A stretch of 10,171 nt of DNA from a bacterium TMED198 (GCA_002170735.1 NHIV01000059.1:9584-19754); one strand, 5' to 3'; numbered from the stretch's first letter, positions 1 to 6,597 are shown. The notes: generated from the sequence alone by a model not told the origin. A program made the numbers and translations.

Positions 1-1018
1 TGAATGTGATTGTGATATTTCTGAAAATTGTGATGAAGACTGTGATTGCGATAATGATTGTCAGGGAGAAAATTGTTTCTCAGATTGTGAAGGTGTAGAG
101 GATATTAATCCTAGTGAAGATGCAGATGGTTTTTGTATGTGGATAATTGATCTTGAAGAAGAATGTATTTCAGATTGTCAGGATGTAGAAGGCTTATACT
201 TTATCTGCTCTGCATGTTTGGAGGATCCTAACATAGACTGTATTAGTTTTTTTCAGGATTGTGAATGCGATATTTCAGATGGTTGCGATGAAAACTGTGA
301 ATGCGATAACGATTGTGAGAATGATGGAATAGATGAATGCTTTTATGACTGTGAAGAGCTGCTTGATATTTCAGACCAAGATCCAAATGGAATATGTGAA
401 GCTTTTTTATCAATAGATGGATCCGAATGTACTGAAGATTGTAGTGTAGATGCGATGGCAGAGCTTAGCTTTATAAACTTATTGTGTGAGCAATGTCTAA
501 TAAATAATTCATGCGATGATCTATTTGGTGGTGATGAAGTTGAATTTGGGCGACTAAAGGGCTCAGTACAATATATTTTTGGTGATTATATAGATTTTAT
601 ACCTCAGGCTGAGGTGCTTATCGTAGGGTTGAATAATAATTTTGTTCAGACTCCATTTGAAGAGGTTGTTTTTACAGATGAAAATGGCTTCTTTGAAATT
701 GATCTGCCTGAAGGAATGTACAATGTTACTGCGTATGCGTTTAATGAAGAGCTTACTCAAGAGATATATATTGAGGTAGGAGAAGAATATAATCTTGATT
801 TTATTCTTGGAGATTTTGGAGGTGGATGGGAAGGACTTCTTGGAGATATTAACTCAGACTTTGAAATTAATGTACTAGATGTTGTTTTACTTGTTAACTT
901 CGTACTTGGAGTTGATGAACCAATTGAGTCTCAGTTCATGCTATCAGATATGAATGGAGATGGTGAGATTAATATTCTTGATGTTGTTCAAGTAATTAAC
1001 ATTATTTTAGATAGATAA
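1..1018 (+). CDS. Secreted Cys/Asp-rich repeat protein with carboxypeptidase-regulatory-like domain and C-terminal dockerin (5'-truncated)
   Basis: The frame is open from the window edge (first full codon at base 2), so this is the last 338 residues of a longer protein and the ATG at 137 is internal. Residues 1-175 are two acidic repeats with 14 cysteines each; the remaining residues have none, so the N-terminal part looks like a disulfide-braced or metal-binding extracellular module. Residues 183 to about 265 read as a carboxypeptidase-regulatory-like (CarboxypepD_reg/CNA-B) beta sandwich, with the typical 'FTDENGFFEIDLPEGMYNVT' pattern. Residues 281-337 form a dockerin type I pair of Ca-binding loop-helix units: GDINSDFEINVLDVV and NGDGEINILDVV. 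Dockerins bind cohesins in cellulosomes, but similar tails occur on many secreted proteins of marine bacteria, where the partner is unknown. No substrate or enzymatic domain is visible. Export is inferred; the signal peptide lies outside the window. Domain calls are by motif. Confidence 0.85.
   Translation, partial: ECDCDISENCDEDCDCDNDCQGENCFSDCEGVEDINPSEDADGFCMWIIDLEEECISDCQDVEGLYFICSACLEDPNIDCISFFQDCECDISDGCDENCECDNDCENDGIDECFYDCEELLDISDQDPNGICEAFLSIDGSECTEDCSVDAMAELSFINLLCEQCLINNSCDDLFGGDEVEFGRLKGSVQYIFGDYIDFIPQAEVLIVGLNNNFVQTPFEEVVFTDENGFFEIDLPEGMYNVTAYAFNEELTQEIYIEVGEEYNLDFILGDFGGGWEGLLGDINSDFEINVLDVVLLVNFVLGVDEPIESQFMLSDMNGDGEINILDVVQVINIILDR
2..526 (+). repeat. Tandem pair of 85-91-residue, 14-cysteine acidic repeats in coding sequence
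   Basis: Unit 1 covers about 2-256 and unit 2 about 257-526. They align with an offset of 255 nt (85 codons) at the start and 273 nt at the last cysteine, so unit 2 carries about six extra residues in its second half. The cysteine pattern is the same in both: C-x-C-x5-C-x3-C-x-C-x3-C, then C-x3-C, a lone C, C-x3-C, C-x2-C and a final C. The first 60 nt of each unit are also alike at the DNA level, which indicates a fairly recent duplication. More units may lie upstream of the window. Confidence 0.85.
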
Positions 1019-1028
1019 TTTACGTAGT

Positions 1029-1034
1029 TATAAT
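1029..1034 (+). promoter_or_regulatory. Possible -10 element for the M20 peptidase gene
   Basis: A perfect TATAAT lies 17 nt after TTTAGA (1006-1011, four of six matches to TTGACA). Transcription would start near 1041, immediately before the hairpin at 1043-1068. This would explain how the peptidase gene is transcribed although a terminator lies 13 nt before its ATG. It is a sequence match only, in AT-rich DNA where such matches are common, and the promoter consensus of this lineage is unknown to me. Confidence 0.3.
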
Positions 1035-1042
1035 TAATGTTT

Positions 1043-1068
1043 AAAAAGCCCCATATTTGGGGCTTTTT
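1043..1068 (+). terminator. Rho-independent terminator of the dockerin protein gene
   Basis: A perfect 10-bp stem, AAAAAGCCCC paired with GGGGCTTTTT, closes a 6-nt loop (ATATTT), with the U-rich 3' arm acting as the T tract. It begins 24 nt after the dockerin gene stop. The A-run on the 5' arm makes it potentially bidirectional. It ends 13 nt before the ATG of the next gene. Confidence 0.85.
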
Positions 1069-1081
1069 GTTAAGGAAAAGT

Positions 1082-2482
1082 ATGCAAAATTCATTTTTAA
1101 TAATTGTTATTCTATTAATTTTTCAAATTGGCATTTCTTCATCTAGTTGGGAGGGGTCAAGGGATGAGACTGTTTCATTGCTTAAAGAATATATTGATAT
1201 TAACACTAGCAATCCTCCAGGAGATGTAAGAAAAGCTGTTTGGTGGATTGGAAAGCTGCTTGATAAACATTCTATAGATTATCAAACCTTTACTGTTGAA
1301 GAAGATCCTATGAGGATGCATCTTTTAGCTGAAATAAAAGGTTACAATAATAACCTTAAACCACTTTTATTATTAAATCATATGGATGTTGTGCCAGCTG
1401 ATAAGCAAGCTTGGAGTGTAGATCCTTTTAAAGCATCAGTTGTCGATAGTGTTATTTATGGAAGGGGCTCACTTGATATGAAGGGTATGGGAATTATGCA
1501 GCTTATGACCTTAATTCAATTGAAGAAAGAGGGCTGGAAGCCTGAAAGAACAGTTAAGGTTTTATGTGTAGCTGATGAAGAAGTACTAGGTGAGTATGGG
1601 GCTAAATGGATGATTGAGAACCATTGGGATTTACTCGATCCGGAATGGGTCTGGGATGAGGGTGGAATCGGTTCGAAGGATTCATTCCCAGGTGTTGAAG
1701 TTTTTGCCGTTGCTGTTGCACAAAAAAAATCTCTATGGGTAGATGTTATAGTAAAATCTATATCTGGACATGGTTCGAGACCTTTTGATGGACACTCCAA
1801 TCAAGTTCTTGCAAATGCACTTAGCAAAATAGTTTCCTGGAAGACTCCCATAGATATCAACGTAGCTACAAATGAAATGTTTAAGCGTGTAGGATTTAAA
1901 ATAAAGGGTTTAAATGGTTTTATTCTTCGGAATATAAATAATCCTTTACTAAAGTACTTTTTTGGGTCAAAAGTTGCTAAGAGTAGTGTTTCTGTTAATG
2001 CTATGCTTAGAAATACAGTTTCATTAACAATTATGGATTCAGGGTATAAGGTAAATGTAATTCCTGAAATAGCTAAAGCCTCTCTTGATATAAGATTGCT
2101 TCCAAGTCAGGATTCAGAAGAATTTATTAATCAGTTAAAAGTAGTTATTAATGATAGTAGAGTACAAATTGTTCCAAAAAGAGTCCCTGAGCAAGGATAT
2201 ATTTCAAGTTGGGAGAGTACTTTCTTTTCAATTTTATCGGAAGAGATAAATCATCTATATAGACAATCAGTTGTTACGCCGTTTATGAGCCCAGGAGGAA
2301 CAGACTCACAATATTTTCAATCAAAAGGAGTTGACTGTTATGGAATTATACCTGTTTTAGTACATGAGGCAGATATACAAACCATTCATGGTATAAATGA
2401 AAGAATTTCAATTCAGAATCTAATGAATGGATACAGAATTGTCTACAACACAGTTAAAAGGGTATGTGGATCTAATAAATAG
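1082..2482 (+). CDS. Secreted M20-family metallopeptidase (carboxypeptidase/aminoacylase type)
   Basis: This 466-residue protein starts at ATG 1082, with AAGGA at 1072-1076 five bases upstream. An in-frame ATG at 1037 is rejected because its first codons would be the terminator hairpin. Residues 4-20 are a hydrophobic signal peptide without a lipobox, so the product is probably periplasmic or secreted. The di-zinc M20 site is complete: His100 in NHMD, Asp132 in the GSLDMKG motif, catalytic Glu166 with ligand Glu167 (ADEEV), Asp192 (WDEGG) and His436 (HGINE). Residues about 205-345 form the inserted lid/dimerisation domain (SGHGSRPF). Length and the 'SPGGTDSQYF' segment fit the carboxypeptidase S/PM20D1-like branch, which hydrolyses peptide or N-acyl amino acid bonds. 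The exact substrate cannot be told. It ends 2 nt from the convergent chaperone gene. Confidence 0.9.
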   Translation: MQNSFLIIVILLIFQIGISSSSWEGSRDETVSLLKEYIDINTSNPPGDVRKAVWWIGKLLDKHSIDYQTFTVEEDPMRMHLLAEIKGYNNNLKPLLLLNHMDVVPADKQAWSVDPFKASVVDSVIYGRGSLDMKGMGIMQLMTLIQLKKEGWKPERTVKVLCVADEEVLGEYGAKWMIENHWDLLDPEWVWDEGGIGSKDSFPGVEVFAVAVAQKKSLWVDVIVKSISGHGSRPFDGHSNQVLANALSKIVSWKTPIDINVATNEMFKRVGFKIKGLNGFILRNINNPLLKYFFGSKVAKSSVSVNAMLRNTVSLTIMDSGYKVNVIPEIAKASLDIRLLPSQDSEEFINQLKVVINDSRVQIVPKRVPEQGYISSWESTFFSILSEEINHLYRQSVVTPFMSPGGTDSQYFQSKGVDCYGIIPVLVHEADIQTIHGINERISIQNLMNGYRIVYNTVKRVCGSNK

Positions 2483-2484
2483 CA

Positions 2485-4008
2485 CTAATATATTTCATTT
2501 CCATAGAACTCACTATCAGTAGTTTTACGTTCGCTTCTGATCCAAGAGGTGTAAGGATTTTGACTACTTCTCTTGTAGTTCTCTAGCTTGTTGACTTCAA
2601 GATGGGAGATAAATTGGTTTGAATCTACCTCATCCTTTGAATTGACCCTTATTATAAATGAATTACGAGAATCAGATCCTACAATAGAGGTTTGGCCTGA
2701 TTCAAGAGCAAGAATAGTTCCAGTTATTTCACTAGATGTATTTATGCCTGGAAAGGGTCCTTTAATTTTATTGGTTTGATTTCTTTCAAAATTTAAAATA
2801 TCATCTTTATTGATTTGGTCCCAATTTTCATCGAGTTTAGATAAAATATTCTCAGCATATTTTTTCTTCAAATCCTTAAGAATAGATGATTTAATTTGAG
2901 TTTCAACTTCAGAAAGATCTTTGTACTGATCTTTTTCTTCGTTGATAATATGCATCACAACAACACCATTATCTGTTTCTATATCATCTGATATAGTTTT
3001 TAAAGAATTATCAAACGCAAATCTAACTAGACGCCTATTAAATCCTATTTTATAAGGAATTCCAGAATTTTGGGTAAAGGTTTCAGTTACTTGGATTGTA
3101 TCAGAATTTAGGTTGTGAGTTTTTAATGCTTCTTCAAACGAAGAAATATCAACATCAGCTAAAAAGTCTTTTGCATTATCAGAAAGCTCCTGTTGCTTTG
3201 TGAAGTAATCAAGTGAATCTTTGTCTTTAATATTGTTTTCCCAGTAAACGTATTCAACAGTTCGATAGTCATCTTTCTTGTATTTAGAGTCCTTGTCTTC
3301 GTTGTATTTACTTTGAATCGATTTGTCATCAATGTCAACTAATGAATCTGGTATATTTGAATAATTTATATAGACATAATCAATATTACAGTTTAAGCTA
3401 TCCTTAATATATTTTTGTTTAACATCATTATTAGTTACGTAATTTGTTGAGTTATGAAAATTCCTTAATTTCCTTTTACTTAACCATGTTTTTAAATAAT
3501 TTTCCCAATTTCTATGATAGGACTCAATTTCTAAAGGCATATTTTCATTAATTATTGCATTTATATAAGCATCACTATCAAAGGCACCTGATGAGTCCGC
3601 AAAAAATCCTAGGCCAACTATTCCTTGCTGAAAACTTGGAGGGGGTGATGACATAAGGTATTCAATCACCTCTTCAGATGACGTATGTATCTCAAGATTG
3701 TCTAAGGCCTGATTATCAATTTGATCACTTACAAGCTGATCCCACGTTCTTGTTAGAAGTTGGTTGTAACGTCGGCTATCATTATTTTGATCAGACTGCT
3801 GTGAAATCCTGTTTGTAAAAAATTGCCTAGAAATTTGGCTGTCATTTATATATCCAACGTATAATTCCGTATTTTTACTTTTTATGAAAATATCCATTAT
3901 GTTGGCACCTCCAACTAAACCTCCTACAACCATGCTAACAATAAAAAAGAAAAGTAATAAAATTAAAATTATTTTTGAGTTATCTCTAAGTTTTGTCATG
4001 CTTAACAC
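2485..4008 (-). CDS. PpiD/SurA-N-type membrane-anchored periplasmic chaperone without an obvious parvulin active site
   Basis: The protein has 507 residues. The start is GTG at 4008-4006, chosen because AAGGAG (4017-4022) lies 8 nt before it; the ATG three codons later would be 17 nt from that site. A short cytoplasmic N-terminus is followed by one transmembrane segment (about residues 12-35) and then a long hydrophilic periplasmic part. Residues about 50-180 resemble the SurA/PpiD N-terminal helical chaperone domain ('YVGYINDSQISRQFF' like the VNG-x-xIS-x-x-F start of PpiD), and the C-terminal 'NPYTSWIRSERKTTDSEF' resembles the end of PpiD-like proteins. E. coli PpiD is about 620 residues. 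Between these parts I find neither the HIL(V/I) nor the GG(D/E)LG signature of an active parvulin domain; residues about 230-390 look like a degenerate version. Its likely role is as a chaperone for newly exported proteins. It sits directly behind tRNA-Ala. Confidence 0.8.
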   Translation of the reverse strand: MLSMTKLRDNSKIILILLLFFFIVSMVVGGLVGGANIMDIFIKSKNTELYVGYINDSQISRQFFTNRISQQSDQNNDSRRYNQLLTRTWDQLVSDQIDNQALDNLEIHTSSEEVIEYLMSSPPPSFQQGIVGLGFFADSSGAFDSDAYINAIINENMPLEIESYHRNWENYLKTWLSKRKLRNFHNSTNYVTNNDVKQKYIKDSLNCNIDYVYINYSNIPDSLVDIDDKSIQSKYNEDKDSKYKKDDYRTVEYVYWENNIKDKDSLDYFTKQQELSDNAKDFLADVDISSFEEALKTHNLNSDTIQVTETFTQNSGIPYKIGFNRRLVRFAFDNSLKTISDDIETDNGVVVMHIINEEKDQYKDLSEVETQIKSSILKDLKKKYAENILSKLDENWDQINKDDILNFERNQTNKIKGPFPGINTSSEITGTILALESGQTSIVGSDSRNSFIIRVNSKDEVDSNQFISHLEVNKLENYKRSSQNPYTSWIRSERKTTDSEFYGNEIY

Positions 4009-4016
4009 AATAAAAT

Positions 4017-4022
4017 CTCCTT
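4017..4022 (-). promoter_or_regulatory. Shine-Dalgarno site that fixes the GTG start of the PpiD-like gene
   Basis: On the minus strand AAGGAG is followed by an 8-nt spacer and GTG. The alternative ATG at 3999 is 17 nt away, which is too far. The site lies only 12 nt after the 3' end of tRNA-Ala. Confidence 0.65.
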
Positions 4023-4034
4023 ATAAAATTAAAG

Positions 4035-4108
<74 letters not shown>

Positions 4109-4211
4109 AATGGAAAATGAAACAGGAAACAAAATTAGTCTATATTTGTTTACTGATACAAGTATAAAAAAAATAGAATAATATTATTTTAATGAGGTGT
4201 AATTTTAAAGT

Positions 4212-4715
4212 ATGAAAAAGTTTATAAAAGAATCTTTATACATAGTTTCTATTTCACTATTTTTCGGGGTCATTAGATTTTGGATTTTAGAAGATGATTT
4301 TGATTTATTGAAAAAAGAGAGAGTAGCGAAAGAAGTAGCATGTGATGATATTCCTGATCAAACATTTGAGCCTATTCAGGTTAGTATTGAGTGTGTTAAG
4401 CAAATGATAAAAGATAATCTAGCAACTATTATTGATTCTAGAGATAGAGAAGAGTTTGTTTCTGGAAATATACCAGGATCTATTAATATCCCATATAATG
4501 AAATAGATGAAGGATTAGATGATGCTATTTTTGATCTCGAAGATTTAGATAGAGATGATATATATATAGTCTATTGTGGAGGTGCAGAACTTAAGTGTGA
4601 TATAAGTCAATATCTTAGTGAGGAAATGATTGGTTCAGCGTTTGAGTTTAAGCGAGTTTTGCTGTATGAAGGTGGATGGGCAGAGTGGTCGAAGGAGGAA
4701 AGAAACAATGAATAA
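4212..4715 (+). CDS. Membrane-anchored rhodanese-like sulfurtransferase
   Basis: This 167-residue protein has an N-terminal hydrophobic anchor (about 9-25) and one rhodanese domain (about 53-163). The domain shows the family features: IDSRDREEF (Asp75, Arg77), GNIPGSINIP at 85-94, and the active-site loop IVYCGGAE with Cys122, which would carry a persulfide. The tail 'YEGGWAEW' is the usual rhodanese end. The anchor, with one positive cluster before it, places the domain outside the cytoplasm, where such domains are thought to handle sulfane sulfur or thiol redox. A GAGG motif at 4194-4197 is somewhat far (14 nt) from the ATG. It is the first gene of a three-gene operon and overlaps the next gene by 8 nt. 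Confidence 0.88.
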   Translation: MKKFIKESLYIVSISLFFGVIRFWILEDDFDLLKKERVAKEVACDDIPDQTFEPIQVSIECVKQMIKDNLATIIDSRDREEFVSGNIPGSINIPYNEIDEGLDDAIFDLEDLDRDDIYIVYCGGAELKCDISQYLSEEMIGSAFEFKRVLLYEGGWAEWSKEERNNE

Positions 4716-5154
4716 AATAAAATTACCTCTTAATTATATAGTTGATATTTATGATTTTTCAAGGCTAGTTGTTGGATTGGTGTTTATATTTGCAAGTTTA
4801 AGTAAAATTTCAGATCCTGCTGCATTTTCAAATATTATTGATAATTATCATGTAACTCCAGTTTATTTCAATAATCTAATTGCTCTTTTTCTACCATGGA
4901 TTGAGTTATTCATAGGTCTTGGACTACTATTAGATATTTATCCTGAAACATGTAGCAACCTATCTATAATTTTATTACTTTGGTTTATATTTATTCTTTC
5001 CCTAGCGTATTATAGGGGAATTAATATTAATTGTGGATGTTTCTCAGTTGATCAAGGTGCAAGTTCATCTTCAGATATATTAAAAAGAATAATTGAAGAT
5101 ATTGTTTTCTTGGTATTATCATTTATAGTTAAAATACGTTCTGAAATTAAATAA
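4708..5154 (+). CDS. MauE/DoxX-family membrane protein with a CGC motif
   Basis: This 148-residue protein starts at ATG 4708, with a strong AAGGAGG (4692-4698) nine bases upstream; the frame runs further 5' but those residues are rhodanese sequence read in another frame. Four membrane segments are visible (about 17-36, 55-78, 84-104 and 126-143). The pattern 'GLVFIFASLSKISDP' followed by the membrane-edge motif NCGCF (Cys109, Cys111) is typical of the MauE/DoxX_like group. MauE is needed for maturation of disulfide-rich methylamine dehydrogenase, and relatives are thought to pass electrons across the membrane to thiol proteins. The CGC pair here probably does the redox work. Overlap with the rhodanese stop and a 2-nt gap to the selenoprotein gene indicate translational coupling and a shared task. 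Confidence 0.85.
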   Translation: MNKIKLPLNYIVDIYDFSRLVVGLVFIFASLSKISDPAAFSNIIDNYHVTPVYFNNLIALFLPWIELFIGLGLLLDIYPETCSNLSIILLLWFIFILSLAYYRGININCGCFSVDQGASSSSDILKRIIEDIVFLVLSFIVKIRSEIK

Positions 5155-5156
5155 AA

Positions 5157-6248
5157 ATGATTAGGTATATAAATATATTACTCTTTTCTGCTTTGTTGTC
5201 TCAAAATGTTAATCCATCTTTGACAATTTTAGCCACAGCCAATGTTAGCAGCGAAACAGATCCATGTGGTTGAAAGAAGAAGCCTCGGGGCGGTCTTGCC
5301 CGGAAAGCTTATTTGATAGATAACATAGCGGCTAAGGTTGACAACATTTTGGTGTTTGATTCTGGAAATCTTTACTTTAAGAAGGATAAAGTAGATCAAG
5401 GGGTTGCATCAGAAGTCGCAATAAATACTGCAAACATTATAGTAGATGCTTTTAATGTAATTGGTTGTGATGCTTTTTCGCCTGGATCTCAGGATTTTGC
5501 AATGGGACTTAAAACTCTGAAAGAGCTAGAAGCTCGATCAAACTTTGACTATATTTCTGCAAATATTTATGATAGATCGGGAACTAGGCTTTTTAAGCCA
5601 TACAAGATTATTTCAAAAGGAGATCTTAAAATTGCAGTAATAGGATTGGCTTCAAACTTTGAATCCTTGGAAGTTAAAGTTAAGGATCCTATTGATGATC
5701 TTCAGAATATTATATTCCAAATCAAAGATGAGTCTGATTTTATTGTTCTTCTTTTTAATTCAACAGAGATAGATATATCAATGCTTCACAAAGCAAATCT
5801 TCCAATAGATTTAGTTATTCGCAGTAATTCTAGAAAAAAATCAAAGGATGGAGGCTCTAAGGTTATTCCTATATATTCTGTGGGTGATAAAGGAAAACAG
5901 GTATACAGGTTTGATGTTTACAACTCTAATAATCAGGATATCTATGTAGATAAGACTGTTCATCTTAATAGACTTAAAAATGTTAAATCAAGATTAGATC
6001 GTATGAAAAAAGATGATCCTGGTGTTGATTTAATGCAGAAATATGCGGATGATAAATCAACTTTAAATAAAATTAAAAATTATAAAAGTCAATTGGAAGA
6101 ATCTAACTATATACTTAACAATCTAACAAATTATATAGCAACAGGACATACAGATTTAGGAAAAAGAATTGATAGTAGAGCAGATATTCTTCAGATTATC
6201 GATATAGGCAAAGCTCGAGTACAAACTTTGCCGATGCCTCAGAAGTAG
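5157..6248 (+). CDS. Selenoprotein: CG-Sec motif on an UshA/5'-nucleotidase-like (metallophosphatase-related) scaffold
   Basis: The ATG lies 2 nt after the MauE-like stop. The frame is open for 363 residues except for UGA at 5271-5273 (residue 39), read here as selenocysteine. A hydrophobic N-terminus (about 4-16) is a modest signal peptide, then 'LTILATANV', ETDPCG-Sec-KKKPRGGLARKA (Cys37, Sec39) and 'NILVFDSGNLYF'. The order of these blocks, with SANIYD (134-139) and 'LKIAVIGLAS', follows UshA-type 5'-nucleotidases and the related N-terminal domains of some multihaem cytochromes, where I recall a C-G-C form of the motif. The expected metal ligands are replaced: no D-x-H at the start, DSGN for AGD, GSQDF for GNHEF. 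Phosphatase activity is therefore doubtful, and a thiol/selenol redox role seems likelier. Residues 269-330 are charged and helical, probably coiled coil. Homologous sequence on both sides of the UGA argues against a pseudogene. A start at TTG 5313 would lose the motif and the signal peptide. Confidence 0.85.
5271..5310 (+). promoter_or_regulatory. Bacterial SECIS element directing Sec insertion at UGA 5271-5273
   Basis: After the UGA, GGGC (5288-5291) pairs with GCCC (5298-5301) around a six-base loop GGUCUU (5292-5297). An outer stem AAGC (5280-5283) pairs with GCUU (5307-5310), with an internal loop between and possible C-G or U-G pairs near 5284-5286/5302-5303 that leave a bulge on the 5' side. 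The loop's GG starts 18 nt after the UGA, the same spacing and GGUCU loop core as I recall for the E. coli fdhF SECIS. The stretch is strikingly GC-rich (two CGG codons, GGC, GCC) within AT-rich coding sequence, as expected if RNA structure constrains it. Confidence 0.85.
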
Positions 6249-6257
6249 ATATGGGAA

Positions 6258-6290
6258 TAATTTTATTTTTTAATTAAAAAAATAAAATTA
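6258..6290. repeat. AT-only inverted repeat after the selenoprotein operon
   Basis: The left arm TAATTTTATTTTTT and right arm AAAAAAATAAAATTA are near-perfect reverse complements around AATT. It begins 9 nt after the selenoprotein stop. It could act as a weak transcript end or 3' mRNA hairpin, but with no G-C pair it may just reflect base composition. Confidence 0.4.
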
Positions 6291-6321
6291 ATATATAGAA
6301 CCATTATTTTTAATGTTTTTT

Positions 6322-6394
6322 GCGAAAGTAGCTCAGCTGGTAGAGCATCACGTTGCCAACGTGAGGGTCGAGGGTTCGAATCCCTTCTTTCGCT
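6322..6394 (+). tRNA. tRNA-Gly(GCC)
   Basis: Acceptor GCGAAAG/CTTTCGC, D stem GCTC/GAGC, anticodon stem TCACG/CGTGA around TTGCCAA (anticodon GCC), T stem GAGGG/CCCTT (closed by a G-T pair) with TTCGAAT, discriminator T. It is 73 nt long with no encoded CCA. It is the first of three tRNAs. Confidence 0.95.
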
Positions 6395-6398
6395 CAAT

Positions 6399-6423
6399 GA
6401 CCCCGTTTATTAACGGGGTCTTT
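6399..6423 (+). terminator. Hairpin terminator between tRNA-Gly and tRNA-Cys
   Basis: A 9-bp perfect stem GACCCCGTT/AACGGGGTC with a TATT loop is followed by TTTAATT. The short T tract makes it moderate. It would separate tRNA-Gly from the next two tRNAs, or serve as a processing hairpin in one precursor, since only 5 nt remain before tRNA-Cys and no promoter fits there. Confidence 0.65.
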
Positions 6424-6428
6424 AATTA

Positions 6429-6499
6429 GGCGTCGTAGCCAAGTGGTAAGGCAGCGGTCTGCAAAATCGCCATCACCAGTTCGAGTCTGGTCGACGCCT
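6429..6499 (+). tRNA. tRNA-Cys(GCA)
   Basis: Acceptor GGCGTCG/CGACGCC, D stem GCC/GGC, anticodon stem GCGGT/ATCGC around CTGCAAA (anticodon GCA), T stem ACCAG/CTGGT with TTCGAGT, discriminator T (the usual U73 of tRNA-Cys). It is 71 nt long with no encoded CCA. It lies 5 nt upstream of tRNA-Leu, so the two are surely on one transcript. Confidence 0.95.
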
Positions 6500-6504
6500 C
6501 TACC

Positions 6505-6592
6505 GCCGAGATGGTGGAATTGGTAGACACAAGGGACTTAAAATCCCTCGGTACTTTGTACTGTGCGAGTTCAAGTCTCGCTCTCGGCACCA
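6505..6592 (+). tRNA. tRNA-Leu(UAA)
   Basis: This is a class II tRNA with a long variable arm (TACTTTGTA hairpin). The acceptor is GCCGAGA/TCTCGGC, the anticodon stem AGGGA/TCCCT encloses CTTAAAA (anticodon TAA), and the T stem GCGAG/CTCGC encloses TTCAAGT. Discriminator A is followed by an encoded CCA (6590-6592), unlike the other three tRNAs of the window. Confidence 0.95.
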
Positions 6593-6597
6593 TCTTT

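Noticed and set aside
1..526. CRISPR-like or non-coding tandem repeat
   Set aside because: The period is a whole number of codons, the differences are mostly conservative, and the frame stays open, so it is a protein repeat.
563..760. Minus-strand open frame of 65 codons
   Set aside because: It lies opposite the carboxypeptidase-regulatory-like domain and has no recognisable features.
1037..1081. Upstream in-frame ATG for the M20 peptidase
   Set aside because: Its first codons are the terminator hairpin itself, there is no ribosome site, and the ATG at 1082 gives a proper signal peptide with AAGGA upstream.
1516..1800. Minus-strand open frame of 94 codons
   Set aside because: It is antisense to the M20 catalytic core, with a biased Ser/Pro/Thr composition typical of shadows.
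4630..4707. Longer N-terminus for the MauE-like protein
   Set aside because: These codons overlap the conserved rhodanese end in another frame, and AAGGAGG at 4692-4698 marks the ATG at 4708.
5271..5273. UGA as a nonsense mutation making a pseudogene
   Set aside because: Both sides of the UGA carry family-like sequence, there is no other stop or frameshift, and a hairpin with SECIS loop and spacing follows.
5313..5315. TTG start for the selenoprotein gene
   Set aside because: It would remove the signal peptide and the conserved CG-Sec/GGLAR motif and leave 158 bp of unexplained coding-like sequence after the upstream gene.
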